Positions 1 through 7,921 are shown, numbered from the stretch's first letter. The stretch is 17,263 nucleotides of DNA from Rhodothermia bacterium (GCA_007122185.1 SKUI01000256.1:1-17263); one strand, 5' to 3'. A program made the numbers and translations. The notes: generated from the letters alone by a model not told the origin.

Positions 1-60
1 TGAAGTGGTGGTTTCGGCTTTATAATCATGCCCCTGTGTGTCGAAAGATACTTCCGGCAT
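1..60 (-). CDS. Possible N-terminal start of a leftward gene, cut by the window edge
   Basis: Reading leftward, an ATG at 58-60 opens a frame of 20 codons that stays open to the edge and begins MPEVSFDTQGHDYKAE. An in-frame TAA lies five codons upstream, so the ATG would be the true start. The codons look protein-like and the gene would be divergent from the lipoprotein gene at 339. No Shine-Dalgarno is visible, as for the other genes here. Twenty codons are too few to assign a family, and an open frame of this length can occur by chance. Confidence 0.3.
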   Translation of the reverse strand, partial: MPEVSFDTQGHDYKAETTTS

Positions 61-338
61 GAATATTTCATGTGTTTAAAATTTTCGATTTCTAAGGTCA
101 CATAGAATGCCCATGACGTTTTTAATCATGTTCCTGTGAGTCCGGGCTCCAGCCCGGTCATGGGCATAGCGCTTCGCGACCTTCGGTTCATGGGAGTACA
201 ATATATGTAAAATATATGTTATTGATGCCCTTTGAGGAAACAAAAGTTCCAATTCATTGTTGCGTATATTTTAACCGGATGCGTAAGAATCGTTGAAAGA
301 TTATTATTTTTATCTCATCCCTAAAGATCAATTTGCAC
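61..338. other. Divergent intergenic spacer with palindromes
   Basis: No gene is supported here. The spacer holds a nested palindrome (107-167), a 19-base direct repeat partner (124-142, see 24-42) and a small 11-base tandem duplication (200-210 and 211-221, unit AATATATGTAA, 10 of 11 identical). The region from 195 to 335 is AT-rich and presumably contains the promoter of the gene at 339. I found no good TAnnTTTG box in it. TATATTTT around 265 is only a near match. Confidence 0.5.
107..167. repeat. Nested inverted repeat (11-bp outer arms, 7-bp inner hairpin)
   Basis: ATGCCCATGAC at 107-117 is the exact reverse complement of 157-167. Inside it, CCGGGCT (142-148) and AGCCCGG (151-157) form a second perfect stem with a 2-base loop. 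The arms share base 157, so the two stems are alternatives at that base. There is no T-tract, so this is not an ordinary intrinsic terminator. It may be a dispersed palindromic intergenic repeat or an operator. Confidence 0.55.
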
Positions 339-2234
339 ATGAACATCAGATCCCTCCTAATTCCCGTCATCCTTTTATCCTTGCCGGTCTTTTTCGTGCA
401 GTGTGGAAAGGGTGACGCGGATCGAGAAGCAAACCGGCTTTTTGTCGAGGCGTACCGCCTGACGGAATCCGGCAAGCAAAGTGAGACGCGCGATCCTGTA
501 GAAGCCTACTCTTATTACCGTCAGGCTGTTGAGAAAATTGACAAAATAATTGACAATTATCCCGACACTCCTGTCGCTGTCGACGTGGCACAGCGCCGTA
601 CTCGCATCGGCGATATCACGATCGGCCAATTGCGGGACCAGGTGCCGCGTTTCTCTGCACTTGCACGGGCCATGGAAGATTTTCATGAGTTAACAATCTA
701 TCTGATACAAAAGGTGGATGAGCAGGATCGTGGCATGCTGCACTTATCCTATGCCCGGCTGTTGTATAAGCACGGTCAGGAAGAGCGACACGAAGAGGTT
801 GTCAGCAAGGTTCTTAACCAGGCGGACCGCCACTGGAACCGGGAGCTGATCGACCGGCTGTATCTGGAGTTGTCCATGCATTTTTCCAATATTTCGCGTT
901 GGGAGCGAAGTCTGCAGATTCTGGATCGTATACAGGATCAACAGTTGCTTTACGAGGCGCTTTATCATCTTCTTGAGAATGGTTACATACGTGCAGCGGA
1001 TGGAGGCCGCCTTGCGCGGATAACCACTTACCTTGACTATGTGGATCCGGTGAGCCGGCTTGCGCTGACCGATCGTATCTGTGATGACCTGCTTGCAACA
1101 AACAACCGTCCACAGGCGGTTTCACTGCTGCAGGAACAATTTCCCGAACCGTCTGAAGACAGGGCACTGGAGTACATTGATGTTCTCTCTCGCTTGTCAA
1201 TGACACTGGCCAAGCATGAAGAATATGATTACAGCCAAATAATTATCGGGCAGATTAGAAAACTTGATTCCAATTATGGCAATTTTGCCATGCGGGAACT
1301 TGCTACGGCCATCGCGAGGAATGGAGAGCCGGACGTTGCCGTTGACATGGCCGATGGCTTTGACCGTGGCCATTTTCGACATACGGCATTTGCTGGCATC
1401 GCAGTTGAGCTGGTCCGCCAGGACAGCCTCACCATGGCCATTTCTCTTTTGGACCGTATTCCTGCCAGCGTAACCGAGAAGACACAAGCACTGCTAGAAA
1501 TCGCATTGCTGCTTGAAGGCAAACAGGAGATTTCAGATTCACTCCTCCAGGCTGCCATTCCGCGCATTTCGGAAATTTCATCCCCCCTCGTGAGATCTAA
1601 TTCCCTGATAAGCGTCGCAGATGTTCATATTCTTCGCGACCGCAGATCCCTTGCTGCAGAAGTCATGGAACTGGCGGAAGCGTATGCATCGGAAGTTTCC
1701 GATCCAGGGAACATCAACCAGCTTATCTCAACGATTATTAAAAGGTGGATTGCATTGGGACGGCCGGATCGTGCCCTTGATATTGCGGCATGGTACCGGA
1801 TGGACCATCCCTCTTTCGAGGGGCAGATTCCCGGTCTTTATGATTTTGCCATCACCCGCGGCTTTCATGATTTTGCCCGTACCCTTGCCGGAATGACTGA
1901 CCAGAGGGCTTATTTCAGCTATATGCTGATTTCGGCCTATCTGGGTCAGGGCCTGATCTCCCAGCCGATGGAGCATGCCTATGAAATCCGCGATTACTAC
2001 TGGCGATCCCGTGCACAGGCTTTACTGATAGCAGATTTGAAAAACAAAGTAAACGTGGCTACAGCGGAACGCGTGTCGACCGATGCACTTCTTACCATAC
2101 AGCGTATTCGTGACAGATCGGATAAACAGCGGGCATTTTACCACGCGGCCTCCATGATGTCCGCGGCCGGAATCAGCATGGACCTGGAGCGAAAACCGAT
2201 TGTAATTGAGCTTCTGGGGCAGTTTGACATCTGA
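339..2234 (+). CDS. Exported helical-repeat (TPR-like) lipoprotein of unknown function
   Basis: I do not recognise a named family. The 631-residue product has a hydrophobic N-terminus ending in FVQC (Cys22), a plausible though non-canonical lipobox (Gln at -1), so a membrane-anchored lipoprotein facing the periplasm is likely. The rest is almost entirely amphipathic helices with repeated short Leu/Ala patterns and pairs such as AVSLLQEQFPEP and AISLLDRIPAS, which resemble a TPR or alpha-solenoid scaffold. Residues 30-90 resemble the TPR of outer-membrane assembly lipoproteins (tyrosine-rich helix, then NYPDTPVAVDVAQRR). I chose the ATG at 339; a TTG two codons upstream is possible. No Shine-Dalgarno is visible. 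The protease lipoprotein gene follows after 30 bases on the same strand, so the two are probably co-transcribed. An alpha-solenoid usually binds partner proteins, but that role is inference. Confidence 0.8.
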   Translation: MNIRSLLIPVILLSLPVFFVQCGKGDADREANRLFVEAYRLTESGKQSETRDPVEAYSYYRQAVEKIDKIIDNYPDTPVAVDVAQRRTRIGDITIGQLRDQVPRFSALARAMEDFHELTIYLIQKVDEQDRGMLHLSYARLLYKHGQEERHEEVVSKVLNQADRHWNRELIDRLYLELSMHFSNISRWERSLQILDRIQDQQLLYEALYHLLENGYIRAADGGRLARITTYLDYVDPVSRLALTDRICDDLLATNNRPQAVSLLQEQFPEPSEDRALEYIDVLSRLSMTLAKHEEYDYSQIIIGQIRKLDSNYGNFAMRELATAIARNGEPDVAVDMADGFDRGHFRHTAFAGIAVELVRQDSLTMAISLLDRIPASVTEKTQALLEIALLLEGKQEISDSLLQAAIPRISEISSPLVRSNSLISVADVHILRDRRSLAAEVMELAEAYASEVSDPGNINQLISTIIKRWIALGRPDRALDIAAWYRMDHPSFEGQIPGLYDFAITRGFHDFARTLAGMTDQRAYFSYMLISAYLGQGLISQPMEHAYEIRDYYWRSRAQALLIADLKNKVNVATAERVSTDALLTIQRIRDRSDKQRAFYHAASMMSAAGISMDLERKPIVIELLGQFDI

Positions 2235-2264
2235 CCCTGTGTTGCTTGCAAAATAATTAAAACA

Positions 2265-3323
2265 ATGAAATATCCCCTGTTAATCACAGTCACACTGCTG
2301 GCGGTCGGCTTGTTTCTGGCTGGCTCATGTACACGTGCGGTAGTATATATTGACCAGGAGCCGGACACGGGTGAATACATTACCAGTCATCCGGTTGGAA
2401 ATGCTTCCCATCACCTGGAACGCATCCAGCGGTCTGTCAAGAGGATCACCAGCACATCCTACTATGAAACCTATCTTTTCGATCCCGACAGCCGTATCGC
2501 GCCTGACGATGTTGCCAGAGCACACACACTGAGACCGATTGCGGAAACGGTGATTCAAAGTCATACCACATCCTCCGGCACCGCCATTGTTATTCATAAC
2601 CGTGATGACCTCGTCGGCATGGTGACCGCCCGTCATGTAATCACATCTCCTGACACGCTGTACGAATACCGGGAAACAGGGCAGCCCTACCTCAGCAGTG
2701 TCACAATAAAAATAAATCAGGTGAACTGGCTTTTCGACGCCCCGTATGTCGGAACATTTGAGGTCCTGGTAACAGATGATCTTGCCGATCTGGCATTCAT
2801 AGGAGCCCGTATTGATCCCACATCCCTGGACGAGTCCGTCAGGGAGCAGTTTCCGGTGTTTCCATATCCAATTGGACGCCCGGATCGTTTGCGAATTGGA
2901 ACCTTTACTTACAGCTTTGGCTATCCGAGAGGCTATCCTATGGTAACAACAGCTATTGTGAGTCAAGCCAGCCGTGACAGGCACCATTCTTTTGTGACAG
3001 ACGGGCTGTTCAATCCGGGGTTCAGTGGCGGAGCTGTAGTTGCCATCAACGGCGGCCTTCCTGCTTTTGAGTGGGTGGGAATAGCCAGGTCTACTTCCGC
3101 GTCACGCGAGTGGCATCTTGTTCCTGAAGAGGATGAGGCCAGGGAACATCTGGCTCAATTGCCATTCACGGGCGATGTTTTTGTAAAAGAGGTGGCCACC
3201 ATACATTATGGCATCACGCATGTTGTTTCGATCACGAAGGTACGGGAGATGTTGGAACAGCACGCAATCTATCTTCTTGGCAAGGGCTACAATGTGTTGC
3301 CATTGATCCAGGAACGCAGGTAA
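2265..3323 (+). CDS. Lipoprotein trypsin-fold serine protease (HtrA-like core, no PDZ)
   Basis: The 352-residue product has a signal peptide with lipobox LAGSC (Cys22), placing it on the periplasmic face of a membrane. A chymotrypsin-fold core follows with a full triad: His124 in VTARHVI, Asp175 in DDLADLAFIG (the DLAxI pattern of HtrA/S1C proteases) and Ser254 in PGFSGGAVV. The usual GNSGG has become GFSGG, with Phe before the serine, which may alter oxyanion-hole geometry or specificity. Unlike classical HtrA, no PDZ domain follows. The C-terminal 90 residues are unassigned and end in a helix (VREMLEQHAIYLLGK). It lies 30 bases behind the solenoid lipoprotein gene and converges with mutL across 88 bases. 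A regulated envelope protease or a processing partner of the upstream protein is plausible; substrates cannot be inferred. Confidence 0.82.
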   Translation: MKYPLLITVTLLAVGLFLAGSCTRAVVYIDQEPDTGEYITSHPVGNASHHLERIQRSVKRITSTSYYETYLFDPDSRIAPDDVARAHTLRPIAETVIQSHTTSSGTAIVIHNRDDLVGMVTARHVITSPDTLYEYRETGQPYLSSVTIKINQVNWLFDAPYVGTFEVLVTDDLADLAFIGARIDPTSLDESVREQFPVFPYPIGRPDRLRIGTFTYSFGYPRGYPMVTTAIVSQASRDRHHSFVTDGLFNPGFSGGAVVAINGGLPAFEWVGIARSTSASREWHLVPEEDEAREHLAQLPFTGDVFVKEVATIHYGITHVVSITKVREMLEQHAIYLLGKGYNVLPLIQERR

Positions 3324-3411
3324 GTCGGGCAAGGCAGTATCCTGTATCTGCGCCTTTATCTGCATCCAAATCTGTAACTTTTTCCGTAATGCCTCGAGGG
3401 CAATACGCGGA

Positions 3412-5328
3412 TCATCGGAACATGGCGCGGAGATCTTCCACGGTCAGCGAACGGATGGTGTATTTTCCCAGGGGATCACGGAAAGGTTCCTCGCAGGCAA
3501 AAAGCTGATCCACCAGTGCTTCCATCTCCTCTTCTGACAATTTCTTCCCTCTGGGAATGGCGGCTTTATTGGCAATGGCCAGGGCAATCCGCTCTTTTTC
3601 GCCCAATGCAAGGGAGCGGGACATCGCTTTATACTGTTCCATAATGGACTCCAGGACGTGCTGCTCATTGTCCAGGCGGATATCGGACGGCACCCCAAGA
3701 ATCATGGCTGAATTTCCGCTGAGCACCTGCACATTGAATCCCATCCGTGTGATCACAGGATGCAGTTCCTTGAGCAGACTGAAATCGGTGGCAGAGAAGT
3801 TGATGTTTTTTGGAAATAGTAATTGCTGGGTGCTGGGAAGTCCGCTTTCGGCTTCACTCAGCACTTTCTCAAAGATGATTCGCTTGTGAGCAGCGTGCTG
3901 ATCCATGATGAACATGCCGCTGCGTGTCTGTGAAATGACAAACTGGTTGTGGATCTGGCTGAACCGGCTTTCGCGCAGTTCCAAACGTTGCTTTTCAGCA
4001 TGAAGTGAGTGACCATGCAACGGCTTTTTATCTTTTCTGTAATCCATTTCTACAGATTGCCCGCTTTTTTCCACATCGCTTCGGTAATCTTTACCGGAGG
4101 CAGCTCCCTCTATCTCCTGTGGATATCGATCATCGCCATAGAGTCGAGTTGCCGAATCGGCTGGAACGGATTCACCCGATTTCCGAAAACCTTGGACGGA
4201 AAAACCTCTTTCAGGTGCTGTCTCCCGGCCTTCACCTTCAAAAAACCGTCGGAATTGTTCGTGTTTAGACACTCCAGATGTGGGCATATCGCTTTCAGCG
4301 GGGTTCCAGACCGGAACCCTCATGTGATCATTCAGGGCTTTTTTCACAACCGAACGTGTTAGGGTCGAGATCATGCGTTCGTCCTCGAACTTAATTTCCT
4401 GCTTGGTCGGGTGCACATTCACATCAACACTTTCCGGGTCCACTTCGAAAAATAAAGCAAAGAATGGAAACTCGTTTTGTTGCAGCCAGTCGCGATAGAT
4501 TTCCTGAATGACATAATTGAGGTGACGATGATAAAAGGGGCGCCTGTTTATGAAAAGGAACTGTTCTCCCCTTGTCTTTTTTGCAAGTTTCGGGTCAGAT
4601 AAAAGCCCCTGTATGCGCACCATGCTGGTGGATTCTGCCATCGGGATCAGGCTGGCCTTGTACGATTTCCCGAACAGTTCGGCTACACGGGACTCCAGAT
4701 CCGATGGTGCCAGGCGGTAGACGATTTCCCCGTCGGCGTCCAGGTCAAAAGCAATTTCAGGCCAGGCCAGTGCTGCCTGATGGAATATGAGAAGAATATG
4801 GCGGAATTCTGTGGCGTCCGTTTTAAGGAAGGCTCGACGAGCCGGCACATTGTAGAACAAGTTCCGCACGGTCACACTGGTGCCATTGTCGGATGCAGCA
4901 GGAGCAAGCTCGATCTCTTCGCCTCCATGGACCTCGTATGCAATGCCGGTTTCATCCTCAACGCGTTTGGTGGTAACGGTGACCTGGGAAACGGATGCAA
5001 TGGATGCCATGGCCTCTCCGCGGAACCCGAGTGTTCGAATATTCTGCAGGTCCTCGACGGAATGAAGTTTTGATGTGGCGTGCCTCAGAAAGCATAGCGA
5101 AAGATCCATCTGCGACATTCCGCATCCGTTGTCACGAACCTGGATTAGGGTTCGACCTGCATTTTGCAGTACCACGGAGATATGATCGGCTCCGGCATCA
5201 ATGGCATTATCAAGAAGCTCCTTGACCACCGATGCCGGTCTCTGCACCACCTCTCCTGCAGCAATTTTATTTGATACTTCCGGCGGGAGAATTTTGATAA
5301 GTGAGGAATGATCGCCTGATGTAGCCAA
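3412..5328 (-). CDS. mutL: DNA mismatch repair protein MutL
   Basis: MutL couples MutS mismatch recognition to downstream repair. The 638-residue protein has the N-terminal GHKL ATPase (about residues 10-335): IAAGEVVQRPASVVKEL with general base Glu37 and Mg-ligand Asn41, DNGCGM (66-71), GFRGEAMASI (101-110), the FYNVPARR segment and VNVHPTKQEIKF. A hydrophilic linker (about 340-450) leads to the dimerisation domain (455-638). The endonuclease motif DQHAxxExxxxE reads DQHAAHKRIIFE, so the first Glu is Lys482. The ACxxxxR-type Cys is Asn587, and the CPHGRP zinc motif reads DPLGKY (618-623). Nicking activity is therefore doubtful. The start is TTG at 5326-5328: an in-frame TGA lies six codons upstream, no ATG lies between, and only a rare ATT is an alternative. 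It follows the small membrane-protein gene by 38 bases. Confidence 0.97.
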   Translation of the reverse strand: MATSGDHSSLIKILPPEVSNKIAAGEVVQRPASVVKELLDNAIDAGADHISVVLQNAGRTLIQVRDNGCGMSQMDLSLCFLRHATSKLHSVEDLQNIRTLGFRGEAMASIASVSQVTVTTKRVEDETGIAYEVHGGEEIELAPAASDNGTSVTVRNLFYNVPARRAFLKTDATEFRHILLIFHQAALAWPEIAFDLDADGEIVYRLAPSDLESRVAELFGKSYKASLIPMAESTSMVRIQGLLSDPKLAKKTRGEQFLFINRRPFYHRHLNYVIQEIYRDWLQQNEFPFFALFFEVDPESVDVNVHPTKQEIKFEDERMISTLTRSVVKKALNDHMRVPVWNPAESDMPTSGVSKHEQFRRFFEGEGRETAPERGFSVQGFRKSGESVPADSATRLYGDDRYPQEIEGAASGKDYRSDVEKSGQSVEMDYRKDKKPLHGHSLHAEKQRLELRESRFSQIHNQFVISQTRSGMFIMDQHAAHKRIIFEKVLSEAESGLPSTQQLLFPKNINFSATDFSLLKELHPVITRMGFNVQVLSGNSAMILGVPSDIRLDNEQHVLESIMEQYKAMSRSLALGEKERIALAIANKAAIPRGKKLSEEEMEALVDQLFACEEPFRDPLGKYTIRSLTVEDLRAMFR

Positions 5329-5366
5329 AATACTTGTTTTGCTTCAATCGGTTACGTAGCTGGTAT

Positions 5367-5558
5367 TTAAATCGAGGTGATGATCCACAAGACCAGGAAC
5401 AGAAGGAGTGCGTACAGCAGTACGGATCCGGCAGTGCCACGACGGGTGATCCTTCGGAATTTGATGCGATCCGGTCGCATGGGGTTCGGCTTGTAGTACC
5501 GGTACTGGTAGTCGAAGCGTTTGTGCTGGGGTCTTCTGCCCATCAAAGGTGATAGCAT
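5367..5558 (-). CDS. Small single-span membrane protein upstream of mutL
   Basis: This 63-residue protein is unassigned but looks real. An arginine- and tyrosine-rich N-terminal half contains RRPQHKRFDYQYRYYKPNP, followed by a C-terminal hydrophobic segment (GSVLLYALLLFLVLWIITSI) that reaches the end, giving a tail-anchored or single-pass protein with the positive half inside. The F-x-Y-x-x-R-Y-Y pattern reminds me of small conserved Bacteroidota proteins, but I cannot verify that. The start is either ATG 5556-5558 or the in-frame ATG 5541-5543 just before GRRPQ, which would give 58 residues; a TTG at 5564 is less likely. It sits 38 bases upstream of mutL on the same strand with no terminator between them, so it is probably the first gene of the mutL transcript. 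Function is unknown. Confidence 0.65.
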   Translation of the reverse strand: MLSPLMGRRPQHKRFDYQYRYYKPNPMRPDRIKFRRITRRGTAGSVLLYALLLFLVLWIITSI

Positions 5559-5655
5559 GATCAATCAGGAACGTACTTGGGGTTATGGATCATTGATGCG
5601 GTTACCATGCGCTATGCCGTAGTCCGACATCCATCCATCAGATATACCGCAGCTT

Positions 5656-5663
5656 CAAAACTA
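5656..5663 (-). promoter_or_regulatory. Candidate -7 box for the small-protein/mutL transcript
   Basis: Read leftward, TAGTTTTG matches the TAnnTTTG -7 consensus of Bacteroidota sigma factors exactly. It would place a transcript start near 5650, about 90 bases before the ATG at 5558. No convincing -33 TTG element occurs at the usual distance, since the nearest upstream candidate is about 36 bases away. A single eight-base match with two free positions is weak evidence. Confidence 0.3.
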
Positions 5664-5824
5664 AAAAACGGCTGTCGCTTTCGGGTTATTCTGTCCTCTC
5701 AAAAAATCGGTCCGAATCGTGTTTCCCTGGAGGAACAAATCCCTGTCCCGCACAATATACTAATTATCACGGGCAACGGGAATCATCAGGCGTGCCGAAT
5801 TTGTTACATGCCTGTTGAACAACC

Positions 5825-5858
5825 TTGTCTGCGGTTACATAATAGTTTCTTATCTTTG
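5825..5858 (+). promoter_or_regulatory. Bacteroidota-type promoter for icd
   Basis: TATCTTTG at 5851-5858 is an exact TAnnTTTG -7 box, preceded by TTG at 5825-5827 with a 23-base spacer, the upper end of the described 17-23 range. Transcription would start near 5863-5866, leaving a leader of about 40 bases before the ATG at 5906. This placement also argues against a TTG at 5867 as the icd start, because the transcript would then be almost leaderless. Confidence 0.55.
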
Positions 5859-5905
5859 GATTCCAATTGCAAACAAAAACAATATTATGGCATAATTATT
5901 TGATT

Positions 5906-7153
5906 ATGAATTTCGAGAAAATTGTAATACCTGATGACGGAAAGCAAATAGTTTTACACCAAGACGGCACACTTTCTGTGCCAGACCGGCCCATAATTCC
6001 CTTTATCGAAGGTGACGGGACCGGGGTGGATATCACACCTGTCATGAAGAAAGCGGTGGATCACGCTGTTGAGAAGGCGTACGGCGGAAGCAAAAAGATA
6101 TCCTGGATGGAGGTGTATGCCGGTGAAAAGTCGGTTGAACTCTATGGTGAAAACACCTGGCTCCCTGACGATACCCTGAATGCCATCAGGGAGTACCGGG
6201 TTGCGATAAAAGGGCCGCTCACCACCCCGGTCGGGGAAGGCATTCGCAGTCTGAACGTTGCGCTGCGCCAGCTTCTGGATCTGTATGCCTGTGTGCGTCC
6301 CGTCCGCTACTACATCGGTACTCCGAGCCCCGTAAAGCAGCCAGAGCTGACTGACATGGTAATTTTCCGTGAAAACACGGAGGATATTTATGCCGGCATC
6401 GAGTATCAAAACGGAACCCCTGAAGCCGATAAGGTAAAAAAGTTTCTTATGGAGGAGATGAAAGCCACCAACATACGCTTTCCCGACAGCTCATCCATTG
6501 GCATCAAACCGGTTTCCGAGGAGGGCAGCAAGCGGCTTATCCGTTCGGCCATTGCGTATGCACAGGAGCATGGCCGCAAGAGTGTGACGCTGGTCCACAA
6601 AGGCAACATTATGAAATTTACCGAAGGCAGCTTTAAAAACTGGGGGTATGAGCTGGCCAAAGAAGAGTTTGGGGCAACTGAAATTGATGGCGGGCCATGG
6701 TGTGAGCTTCCTGATGGAATTGTGATCAAGGACGTGATCGCCGATGCATTTCTGCAACAGATTCTTACCCGTCCGGCCGAATACGACGTTATAGCCACGC
6801 TCAACCTGAACGGCGATTACATCTCCGATGCACTTGCTGCGTGTGTTGGCGGAATTGGCATTGCGCCCGGGGCCAACATCAATTACCAGAGCGGTTTTGC
6901 ACTATTTGAAGCCACGCATGGAACGGCTCCCAAATATGCCGGAAAAGACATGGTGAATCCGGGTTCGCTTATCCTTTCAGCAGTCATGATGCTGGATCAC
7001 CTGGGATGGTCGGAAGCAGCACGACTTATTGAAAAAGGCATGGAAACAGCCATCAGCAGCAAGGAGGTTACCTATGATTTCGAGCGCCAGATGGAAGGCG
7101 CCACCTTGCTGAAAACCTCCGAGTTCGGCGACAAGATCATCTCATACATGTGA
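5906..7153 (+). CDS. icd: NADP-dependent isocitrate dehydrogenase
   Basis: Oxidatively decarboxylates isocitrate to 2-oxoglutarate with NADP in the TCA cycle; cytosolic homodimer. The 415-residue product aligns almost without gaps to the E. coli-type enzyme (416 residues): [95 protein letters not shown] and [11 protein letters not shown]. Tyr162 and Lys232 correspond to the catalytic pair, and Asp280, Asp304 and Asp308 to the metal ligands. Lys343/Tyr344 and Tyr390/Arg394 match NADP-specifying positions, so NADP rather than NAD use is expected. Ser115 corresponds to the serine that AceK phosphorylates in enterics, but no aceK is present here. I chose ATG 5906, since [13 protein letters not shown] matches the family N-terminus; a TTG at 5867 would add 13 atypical residues. 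The gene ends 8 bases from the convergent lipoprotein gene. Confidence 0.97.
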   Translation: MNFEKIVIPDDGKQIVLHQDGTLSVPDRPIIPFIEGDGTGVDITPVMKKAVDHAVEKAYGGSKKISWMEVYAGEKSVELYGENTWLPDDTLNAIREYRVAIKGPLTTPVGEGIRSLNVALRQLLDLYACVRPVRYYIGTPSPVKQPELTDMVIFRENTEDIYAGIEYQNGTPEADKVKKFLMEEMKATNIRFPDSSSIGIKPVSEEGSKRLIRSAIAYAQEHGRKSVTLVHKGNIMKFTEGSFKNWGYELAKEEFGATEIDGGPWCELPDGIVIKDVIADAFLQQILTRPAEYDVIATLNLNGDYISDALAACVGGIGIAPGANINYQSGFALFEATHGTAPKYAGKDMVNPGSLILSAVMMLDHLGWSEAARLIEKGMETAISSKEVTYDFERQMEGATLLKTSEFGDKIISYM

Positions 7154-7161
7154 TACGGGAT

Positions 7162-7737
7162 TTATTCCGACTGCCGGATCTCCTTGCGCATGGCCTCGTA
7201 CAGTTCTGCCTTGTTGTAGGCCTTCCTGATGTAGCAGCGAACCTGGCCGTTTTCACTGTGCCACGATATCGACCTGGAGAGGGCACGGATGTGCTCCGGC
7301 TCTTCATTTGCTGAGGTATAAAGCCGTATAAGCATTTCTCTGCGATCCACTTCAGCTTCTGGACGTGTTGACTCCTTAAGTACATCCACCCCTTTCTCTT
7401 CCAGCAACAGAAAAAGGATATCGGTCAGGCCCTCAGTTACGGACTCCGCAAGTGTCAGTTCCGCGATGGCCATAGCATCTGATGAATCAGCGGCAATGGC
7501 TGCAGCTGAGACGATCAGTGAATCCCCGGTTAACTGCACGGGTTCCAGTGGGTTGTGCCATGCGGGCAACCCTGTGATTTCCTCAGACTCTGCCGGAACT
7601 TTGGGATCTTCAGTGACGTCGTCGTCCCCATCATCGACAACTGTTTCACGCAATTGCGCGCAGGACTGGACAAGTGACAGGCTCAGGGCCAGAATGAGGA
7701 ATACATGGAGATGTTGTGGCATGGTTCGGTTATCCAT
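7162..7737 (-). CDS. LPP20-like small lipoprotein
   Basis: The 191-residue product starts with a signal peptide and lipobox LVQSC (Cys26), then an acidic linker (VVDDGDDDVTEDP), then GLPAWHNP (56-63) and an alanine-rich helix pair (IAADSSDAMAIAELTLAESV). This order, a P-x-W motif followed by a helix of the A-x-x-x-A-x-x-x-A kind and a C-terminal strand region, resembles the LPP20/FlgT-like lipoprotein fold. A second ATG five codons in would give MPQHLHVF with the same lipobox. The gene is preceded by a 233-base spacer and is probably monocistronic. It converges on icd with an 8-base gap and no visible terminator. LPP20-like proteins are envelope proteins of mostly unknown function. The family assignment is tentative; lipoprotein status is more secure. 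Confidence 0.75.
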   Translation of the reverse strand: MDNRTMPQHLHVFLILALSLSLVQSCAQLRETVVDDGDDDVTEDPKVPAESEEITGLPAWHNPLEPVQLTGDSLIVSAAAIAADSSDAMAIAELTLAESVTEGLTDILFLLLEEKGVDVLKESTRPEAEVDRREMLIRLYTSANEEPEHIRALSRSISWHSENGQVRCYIRKAYNKAELYEAMRKEIRQSE

Positions 7738-7921
7738 TTGCTGTTTCTGTCGTTTGACAAATGCCCTGGCCGGGCGATGTTGATTTGATACATCGTCCGA
7801 CTGTTACATGACTATTCATGCTGAGGACAAAGATCCGTAGTTGGCAATGGATCTGTGGATTATTATGCCACTGCAGCAAAAATCACTGTTACGCGGATGA
7901 AGCTTCTGATAGATTAGCGTG

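Larger units (their letters stand above)
5559..5905. other. 347-base divergent spacer between the mutL unit and icd
   Basis: No gene is supported. A frame open from 5577 to 5903 gives a cysteine- and isoleucine-rich product without recognisable features and overlaps the icd promoter, so I treat it as chance. The spacer holds candidate promoters in both directions (5656-5663 leftward, 5825-5858 rightward). A direct repeat GTTACAT (5803-5809 and 5834-5840) is spaced by 31 bases, about three helical turns, and surrounds a small dyad GTTGAACAAC (5814-5823). These could be activator sites for icd, but that is conjecture. Confidence 0.5.

Noticed and set aside
28..105. Rightward 25-codon open frame near the left edge
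   Set aside because: Short, no signal for translation, and it overlaps the more plausible leftward start at 60.
2325..2987. Leftward 220-codon open frame opposite the protease lipoprotein
   Set aside because: The opposite strand encodes a protease with a complete triad; this frame shows no family features.
3389..3404. Possible terminator hairpin TGCC-TCGAG-GGCA between the protease gene and mutL
   Set aside because: Only a 4-bp stem, and no T-tract follows on either strand.
5577..5903. Rightward 108-codon open frame in the mutL-icd spacer
   Set aside because: It overlaps the icd promoter and start, has odd composition with no domain or start signal, and fits a chance open frame.
5867..5905. 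TTG start adding 13 residues to isocitrate dehydrogenase
   Set aside because: It lies at the predicted transcript start, and the added residues are not part of the family; ATG 5906 matches the known N-terminus.
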